Made by a program: the position numbers and the translations under genes
Assembly: GCF_029784165.1 (NCBI RefSeq)
Contig: NC_073695.1
Location: 93,193,902-93,257,901, forward strand
Source: Wyeomyia smithii
Taxonomy: Eukaryota > Arthropoda > Insecta > Diptera > Culicidae
Reading direction: 5' to 3'
DNA length: 64,000 nt
In this document: positions 57,375-64,000 of the stretch, in pieces
How the letters are laid out: each line of letters opens with the position of its first letter
How positions within the stretch are numbered: the first letter of the stretch is position 1
Notes under the pieces: model-generated
What the model was told of the DNA's origin: nothing
Database searches by the model: none
The model's input: only the letters and a program-made list of their open reading frames with translations

Positions 57375-59775
57375 AATAATTTTAAATAGTTTAGGGAAAA
57401 GAGGGAGGCCTTTTTTTTATTCTCGCGGCGGACTACGAGCTAGTGGGGATTTAAGGTGAGAGGAGGGGTGTTACAATTTTGTTTTTAACTATTTTATATT
57501 ACAGAATGTATTCATTTGTACGTGGCTAACCAGTGATGTTCTGTTTGAGCAGTTTTGGTCTGAGGTGTCTGCGTAAACATAGAGATGCCGAGTCTTCGTT
57601 TTAGTGTCTCCAGCCGGGTGTATCATTCTCTTTCAGTTTGTGACAGAAATTGTATTCTAGCAAATAGATAAAAGAAATCAAATTTTAATGCCAGCATTTT
57701 TTATAAACCCGTATAGCTGTGTCATGTACTGGAGATCACCGCTTCCCAGAATGTCTCTAACGGGTACGTTCGGTTGTTTTCCTCGGGCCCGAAGGGAATC
57801 TATAAGCTCAGACCTAACACCACAGTATTCGGTACACGACCAAACAACATGCTCGATGTCATGGTAGCCATCGCCACAAACGCAGTGATTACTGTCTACA
57901 AGCCCTATACGAAAGAGATGCGTGTTTAACGTATTGGATTGTAAGTGATTGGACATAAGTCTGGACATCACGCGAATGAAGTCCCGACCTACATCCAACC
58001 CCTTGAACCATGCTTTCGTCGATACCTTAGGAAAAATGGAATGTAGCCACCGTCCCAGTTCATCTGAGTTCCATGATGATTGCCAACTGTTGAGTGTTCT
58101 CTGACGCAAAATGCTATAAAATTCATCATAAGCAATTGGTCTTACATAAATATCGCCATCAATAGCACCCACCTTAGCTAAAGCGTCAGCCTTTTCATTG
58201 CCCGGAATGGAACAATGAAAGGGACCCACGCTAAGGTAACCCGGTAATTTTTATCTGCTAAAGCACTTAAAAACCGCCGTATTTTCCCCAGGAAATACGG
58301 GGTGTGCTTCACAGTCTTCATCGATCGCAGAGCCTCAATGGCACTGAGACTGTCTGTGAAGATGAAGTAGTGGTCTATGGGCAGGGTTTCGATGATCCCA
58401 AGAGAGTACTGAATGGCAGCAAGTTCTGCGACGTACACGGAAGCAGGAGCATCGAGTTTGTAGGAGGCGGTAAAATTTTCGTGGAAAACACCGAAGCCAG
58501 TGGACTCATCTAGATTAGATCCGTCAGTGTAAAACCTTTTATCATAACTAACATGTTTAAACTTATTGGAAAATTTTTTAGGGATCTCTTGGGGTCGCAA
58601 TTGATCCGGGATACCAGAAATGTCTTGTTTCATGGTGGTGTCGAAGAATATAGCATTATTAGAAGTATCTAAAAGTGCGACATTGGAGGAATCGTATGAA
58701 GAAGGATAAATATCTTGAGCCATATAGTCAAAATATAAAGTCATAAATCTGGATTGAGATTGAAGGTCGACCAACCTCTCGAAATTTTCAATTACTAATG
58801 GGTTCATAACTGTGCATCGAATTAGCAACCGGTAAGAGAGATTCCAAAAACGAAGTTTCAACGGAAGAATACCCGCTAGCACTTCAAGACTCATCGTATG
58901 GGTCGATTGCATGCAACCTAAGGCAATACGCAAACAACGATATTGTATTCGTTCCAGTTTGATCAAATGTGTGTTTGCTGCGGAGCGGAAGCAGAAACAC
59001 CCGTACTCAATTACAGAAAATATCGTTGTTTGGTAAGGCCTTAGAAGGTCTCCTGGGTGGGCTCCCCACCAGGTTCCGGTAATCGTACGAAGAAAATTAA
59101 TAAATCTGTTGGCATTTTCGTGTCAGATACCTAATATGGCAAGCACAGGTGCATTTAGAGTCGAACCAGACCCCGAGATATTTAGCGACTTAAACCTGAG
59201 TGATTGTTTTACCCGTTAGTAGGAGCTGCAGCTGAGCTGGGTTATGCTTCCTAGAAAAAACGACCAGCTCAGCTTTCTCCGGAGAGAATTCGATACCCAG
59301 CTTAAGAGCCCATTCAGACAAATTGTCTAAAATATCTTGCAATGGTCCTTGCAGATTGTTAGCCTCGCTTCCAGTAATGGATACAACGCTATCGTCTGCA
59401 AGTTGCCGTAGCGTGCATGAATTTGCAAGACATTTATCGATGTCATCGACGTAAAAATTATATAAGAGAGGGCTTAAACATGAGCCCTGGGGAAGGCCCA
59501 TGTAACTAATTCGGGAATTTGTCGAATCGCCATGTGAGAAATACATATGCTTTTCTGACAACAAATTGAGCAAAAAGTTATTCAAATTTGGTGAAAGTCC
59601 CTGCGAATGAAGTTTCGCGCTTAAAACTTCTACAGAGACAGAGTCAAAAGCCCCCTTAATATCCAAGAACGCAGAAGCCATTTGCTCTTTTCGAGCAAAT
59701 GCGAGTTGAATTTCAGTAGAAAGCAACGCTAGGCAATCGTTCGTCCCTTTGCTCCGGCGAAAGCCAAATTGAGTA

Positions 59776-60859
59776 CCGTGCTGGATCGAAACCCGTACAG
59801 TATCGAAATCCGTACACCTTGATGTTTTTCTTCAGTTTTAAGCATTATAAAAGTGAAAATTCATATGATAGTTACATGTACATATCCGTTGAGTTGTTGG
59901 CCTTCTGTTAAATTAAACTATGCGCCAGTAGGTCATGAAATAAAAATATTAAAAATGAAAAATCAATCGTGTATCGGTTTCAGTTGTCATTTCGTTGTAT
60001 CGTTAGAGAATTTACTAAGGAAACGTTCTCCAGATAAAAACGATTTTCAAGTGGGATATAAGTGTTTTACTCTGTGAATCTTTTTAAAATTGATGGAAAA
60101 GGTAAGTCTTGTCATTTTCGAGCTGTATATTGTCTAATAAATAGTGTAAGTTGTATTTATTCAACAAAAACTGTGCCGTACGGATTATGATTCTTTTTAT
60201 TTGCTTGAATCGAAATCCGTACAGCGTGTGCATCATGCATATATTGTTGAACTTTCTTCTTGTTTTCAGCATATAATGGAAAAAACAAGTATAAATATAC
60301 GGCAAACAATTTTGAAAGAGCTGTGACTGAGGTGCGCAAGGGAAAGTCGTACCGGGAAGCTTCGAGAGGTTCCGGCGTTCCGGTTACTACGAAACGCTAC
60401 GAAAATTGCACTATTTCAGCTGATATCAAAAATCAGAAAACAGTGTGAAACTTTAGAAGCCAGTTGATCCTCAAAATATACTTATTCGGTAATTTAAAAA
60501 TATATTATAAATAAAAGATGTTCATTTTTGTACTTCTTCATCTATACGAAGTTTGATTTATTGTTGTATGGACTTTGATCCAGTCTATATCGCGTGTGTG
60601 CGGATTTCGATGCAAAAGTGTACGGGTTTTGATTCATACAAAAAACTGTGTACGGATTTCGATTCAAAACATGTTCTATTTAAACATGATTTTTTCGAGT
60701 TTTGGAGTGATTTTAATCATTTTGCTGGAAAATAGTGATAAAATATAAGTAGACCTATAACTAAACATGTCAGTTTAAAGCAATATGTGATTTCTTGATT
60801 TTATATTGACCGTCGAAGATTATCATGTGCTTAGGTGTACGGATTTCGATCCAGCACGG
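59776..60859 (+). mobile_element. DNA transposon with psq/pogo-like ORF and subterminal repeats
   Basis: Inserted in the RT of I-element B. The ends CCGTGCTGGATCGAAACCC and GATTTCGATCCAGCACGG are inverted and flanked by TA on the left and a TT on the right (a mutated TA copy is likely). At least seven copies of a GTACGGATTTCGAT-like motif occur near both ends and internally (about 59786, 59800, 60205, 60599, 60622, 60652, 60837). Such arrays often bind transposase. It carries a psq-like reading frame. 1084 bp. Confidence 0.75.
60260..60448 (+). CDS. psq-type helix-turn-helix protein fragment
   Basis: A frame of 62 codons reads KYTANNFERAVTEVRKGKSY followed by REASRGSGVPVTT. It matches the N-terminal psq/CENP-B-like HTH of pogo-type transposases, which bind transposon ends, but stops soon after. 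It may be a truncated transposase or a spliced first exon. The catalytic domain is absent. Confidence 0.6.
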   Translation: MFSAYNGKNKYKYTANNFERAVTEVRKGKSYREASRGSGVPVTTKRYENCTISADIKNQKTV

Positions 60860-62448
60860 TTTCTGAAAGTAAACCGTTTGGTTCGACCCATTTGTCTAAC
60901 CGTAAGAGGATCATTTTCTCCATTAATTTCCGGAGGCAAGAGAGCATCGCAATCGGCCTATATGAATTGTGATCAGAGGCAGGTTTCCCGGGTTTCCGAA
61001 TAGCAATGACTTTTACCTCCCTCCAGTCATGCGGAACAATATTTAGCTCAAGAAACTTGTTGAACAAATTCAATCAGCGTCTTTTTGCAGAGTCGGGTAG
61101 AATCTTCAACAGGTTAAATTGTATTCTATCTAACCCTGAAGCCTTATTGTTGCACGACAGGAGAGCCATTGAAAATTCCAACATCGAAAATGGGGGCTCT
61201 TCCGTAGTTACTAAAAACGCATCGCGAAAGGTTTTCTGTTCCGGTACAGAGTCCGGACAGACCTTTTTGGCAAAATCGAGTATCCAGCGATCTGAATACT
61301 CCTCACTCTCATTCGAAACGTCACGGTTCCGCATGCGCCTGGCGGTATCCCAAAGAGTGCTCATCGCTGTTTCCCTCGACAACGCGTTTACGAACCGCCG
61401 CCAGTACCCGCGTTTTTTCGCCTTTACTAAGCTCTTCATCTGCCTGCCCAGTGCCTCGTACTTTCGAAGTAGGTTGACAGTGTCGTACTCCCGGTAGTCC
61501 TTATACGCCGCGGACCTTCGCGCGTACAGCTCAGAGCACTCTTTGTCCCACCATTTGTTGGGAGGGCGCTGTCTAATCGTTACCCCGGGTATCGGTTTCG
61601 TCTGAGCTTGAGTCGCGGCGTCGATTATCAAGCCAGCTAAGAACGCGTATTCTTCCTCCGGAGGAAGTTCCTCGTGAGTCTCGATAGATTCCGCTTTAAT
61701 AGACTCATAACGCTTCCAATCAATATTACGTGTAAGGTCGTGGGAAATATTGATTGGGTTCGGGGGAGTTGAACCATTAGCAATTGATATAACGATTGGA
61801 AGATGATCACTACCGTGGGGCTCGTTGATTACTTTCCACTGGCGATCTAACGCTAGTGATGTCGAGCAGAGGGATAGGTCAAGCACGCTTTCACGTGCTG
61901 GAGGATTAGGTACACGTGTTGCTTCCCCAGTATTCAAAAGTGTCATATTGAAGTCGTCGATCAAGTTACAGATTGAAGAAGATCGGTTGTCGTCGTACAG
62001 CGACCCCCATAGCGAACAGTGAGAGTTAAAATCTCCCAAAATCAAAAAAGGTGCGGGAAGCAATTCTGCTATATCAAGGAGTTGCTTCTGTTCAATCCGC
62101 GCGGATGGGGGAATATATGACGAAACAAGGCAAAGGTCTTTTCCATTCATATTCGTTTGAATGGCAACAACTTCAATATTCGAGATCGAGGGGAGGTCGA
62201 TTCTGAAAAAAGAATAGCACTTTTTGATCCCTAAAAGTACCCCTCCACCGTGTGAGTCTCGATCTCGACGAATGATGTTGAAATCGTGGAAATTAAGTTG
62301 GTCATTTGAATTGAGAAAAGTTTCACAGAGCGCGAACGCATCACAATTGTATGTGTTTATCAAATGTGAAAGTAAATCGAATTTGGGGATGATACTTCTG
62401 CAGTTCCACTGTAACACAGTGACAAAATTCCTAACCTCTTTCGATGTA

Positions 62449-63840
62449 TTAGTCATCGAAAGATACGATAGCTGAAATGAGGGGCCAAGTTGCTGTGAGT
62501 TGCTTCAAAAAGGTTTTCACTGTAGGGAGAAGGGCAAGAAGAATGTTTTGAAGGGGATCTGGCATGTTGATAGTTTTAAATATCCAGTCCACAATATCAG
62601 AGAATTTTATGAACCCTGTTTCTTTTATGTCTTCTGATCGAGAAATGGGTGCACGAGGGGTTTTTGGTGCCCCAGGAAGCGGTGGGTACTCCTGGTTTGA
62701 TTTGAAATTCAAACCGGGTGGTACTTGCTTCGGTTTTTCTTCACCGCTTCCTTTTTGTGTTGTCTTATTGGTCATTCCGCTAGGGGCTATCTTACGACCT
62801 TTGCGAGAAAGATTAGGAGAGTTGAGCATTCTCCTCTTCCTAGATCCCTCTGGCAAGGCATAAGAACACCCTTCGACGTGATCGTCAGATGTACCCTCAT
62901 CGGTTGGCAAAAAGGAAAAGATGTTTCCTGTCGAGGATGGCTCAGCCCTCTTAAGCATTTCTGCCAAAGAGCGCTTTGATCGTTCCTTAAGGGAACGCTT
63001 AATTTTTTCCTCGCGCTGTTTGTACGCGGGACACGCCGAAAGGTCATGCCGAGTTCCCTCGCAGTAAAGACACTTTTCAGTATCCTCACTGCAAGCGGTC
63101 TCAGCATGATTGCCTCCGCACTTGCTGCAGCGTGCCTTGTTGCAGCAGTAGGTGGCTGTATGACCTAACTGCTTGCAGTTTTGGCAATGCATGACCCGCG
63201 GTACGAACAGGCGTACAGGCAGACGAACCCTGTCCAAAGAGATGTAGTTCGGCAGTGCGGATCCGGCGAATGTTACACGGAAGGAGTCCGAAGGGAGGAA
63301 TTTCTTCTTCCCTTCTTCGATGGATACTGAATGCAATTGCTTGACATCCAGTATCTTTACATCTTGAATCAGGGGGTTCTTGAAGCAGCCAACCCCGTGG
63401 CGCAAAATGTCATCGACCGTGAGGCTTCCTTCGGTAACCACACCGTCGATCTCCACGTCCTTGGCAGGGATGTACACGCGGTACTCCCTTGTAAAGAGCT
63501 CGTAGCTAGCAATTTCGTTTGCTTGCTTCAAGCTACTCACGACAACTCGCAGTTTGTTCGGCCTCACCTTCGTAATCTCGGATACGGCCGAAAACTGTTT
63601 TGCCAGGTCTTTGCCTATTTGAATTATATTCAAAGGTTTTTTTATGGGCCGGAAGTAAACAACGTAGGGACCGCTAGCGGCATCTGGGTAAGCTTTTACC
63701 CGTATTTCCGGTAGCCTTGGTACGGGGCTAGGTAGCGGGGGTGGTACAGGGGAAGGTAAGGGAGAACTGCTGGGGGAAATTTCAATTTCTTCCCCATTTG
63801 TTTCCACATCCAGGAAAAGTTGCACCTGCATGTCTTCCAT
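62449..63840 (-). CDS. element B gag-like ORF1 (intact)
   Basis: A complete 463-codon frame encodes the RNA-binding structural protein of the retrotransposon. After a Pro/Ser-rich N-terminus (about 22-45) it has EITKVRPNKLRVVVSSLKQA and FRVTFAGSALPNYISLDRVR. Three zinc knuckles follow: CQNCKQLGHTATYC, CSKCGGNHAETAC and CLYCEGTRHDLSAC (about 220-275). A basic SLKERSKRSLAEM follows, then a C-terminal LLPTVKTFLKQLTATWPLIS. Element A carries the same protein broken by a frameshift. The stop overlaps the ORF2 start. No premature stop is present. Confidence 0.9.
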   Translation of the reverse strand: MEDMQVQLFLDVETNGEEIEISPSSSPLPSPVPPPLPSPVPRLPEIRVKAYPDAASGPYVVYFRPIKKPLNIIQIGKDLAKQFSAVSEITKVRPNKLRVVVSSLKQANEIASYELFTREYRVYIPAKDVEIDGVVTEGSLTVDDILRHGVGCFKNPLIQDVKILDVKQLHSVSIEEGKKKFLPSDSFRVTFAGSALPNYISLDRVRLPVRLFVPRVMHCQNCKQLGHTATYCCNKARCSKCGGNHAETACSEDTEKCLYCEGTRHDLSACPAYKQREEKIKRSLKERSKRSLAEMLKRAEPSSTGNIFSFLPTDEGTSDDHVEGCSYALPEGSRKRRMLNSPNLSRKGRKIAPSGMTNKTTQKGSGEEKPKQVPPGLNFKSNQEYPPLPGAPKTPRAPISRSEDIKETGFIKFSDIVDWIFKTINMPDPLQNILLALLPTVKTFLKQLTATWPLISAIVSFDD

Positions 63841-64000
63841 TTTGCGGGAGCGTTACGCTCTACCGCACACAAACGAAAAATATTCGCATGTGGGGGGGGG
63901 GGGTGAACTAGTAGTTGATATTAAAATTTTAAAAAAAATTTTTCAAACTACAATGAATCAAAATAAAAAAAAGACAGTAATACTAGTACTAATAACAATA
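63841..64000. other. flank of I-element B to window end, no gene
   Basis: Contains a G-run of about 13 near 63891-63903, then AT-rich DNA. Probably the 5' leader or flank of element B. Confidence 0.35.

Larger units (their letters stand above)
57678..62456 (-). pseudogene. element B ORF2: endonuclease, reverse transcriptase, RNase H
   Basis: The ORF begins at 62456, its ATG overlapping the end of ORF1 (GATGACTAA), a typical reinitiation arrangement. The endonuclease has TVLQWNCRSIIPKFDLLS, LILGDFNSHCSLWGSL and GSDHLPIVISI. The RT has FLDIKGAFDSVSVEVL, MGLPQGSCLSPLLYNFYVDD and LADDSVVSI. RNase H has FYTDGSNLDESTGFGVF, TDSLSAIEAL and, after a frameshift near 58210, HCSIPGNEKADALA. The end has NHCVCGDGYHDIEHVVW. 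Frameshifts occur near 61074, 59190 and 58210, and a DNA transposon splits the RT, so the ORF is inactive. Confidence 0.88.
57375..63840 (-). mobile_element. I-clade non-LTR retrotransposon, element B
   Basis: Second copy of the family seen at 43500-49860, same orientation, with an intact gag-like ORF1 and a damaged ORF2. It is interrupted by a psq-domain DNA transposon (59776-60859). It lies in intron 2 of the oxidase. Boundaries at the 3' side (about 57375) are approximate. Confidence 0.88.

Overview
The window looks like euchromatin from a culicine mosquito, most likely Aedes. The signs are one intact conserved kinase gene, a second gene with a 23.5 kb intron, very dense nested transposable elements, a mosquito-type DD37E Tc1/mariner element, and tRNA-derived SINEs of the kind known from Aedes. 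Species was not proven from the sequence.

Only two cellular genes are well supported. Positions 538-2532 encode a complete SR-protein kinase (Srpk) in one uninterrupted coding exon, plus strand. A D-amino-acid/D-aspartate oxidase-family gene starts at 32839. Its first coding exon (32839-33026) ends in a good splice donor. A second exon lies at 56548-56671; its acceptor, reading phase, protein sequence and donor all fit. The 23.5 kb between them is an intron packed with mobile DNA, and the rest of the gene lies beyond the window.

Region by region: 2.5-4.4 kb is 3' flank. 4.4-10.5 kb is a complex of foldback-like elements whose inverted arms are degenerate minisatellites. They enclose a MITE, a hAT end, a 28S rRNA fragment and two copies of a GC-rich ~350 bp repeat. 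10.5-13.3 kb holds decayed non-LTR retrotransposons (R1 type and another APE type) broken by MITEs. 13.5-32.8 kb is AT-rich DNA with SINEs, palindromic MITEs, a DD37E Tc1/mariner element (23800-25060), a Jockey-like reverse transcriptase relic (25.9-27.2 kb) and a long dispersed repeat (29.1-30.8 kb). The oxidase intron (33.0-56.5 kb) holds a hAT element carrying mariner transposase remnants, a Jockey-like element split by a LOA-like element, another APE-type relic, a near full-length I-clade element A (about 43.5-49.9 kb) with a hAT and a 61-bp LOA tail inserted in it, a MITE, a LOA-like element split by a 351-bp SINE, and a 388-bp tandem duplication just before exon 2. Intron 2 carries a second I-clade element B (57.4-63.84 kb) with an intact gag-like ORF, interrupted by a psq/pogo-like DNA transposon.

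The genes do not form an operon or pathway. The organising theme is repeated nesting of elements, often with readable target-site duplications that give the order of insertion. Boundaries given without a duplication are approximate, and family names rest on protein motifs read by eye.
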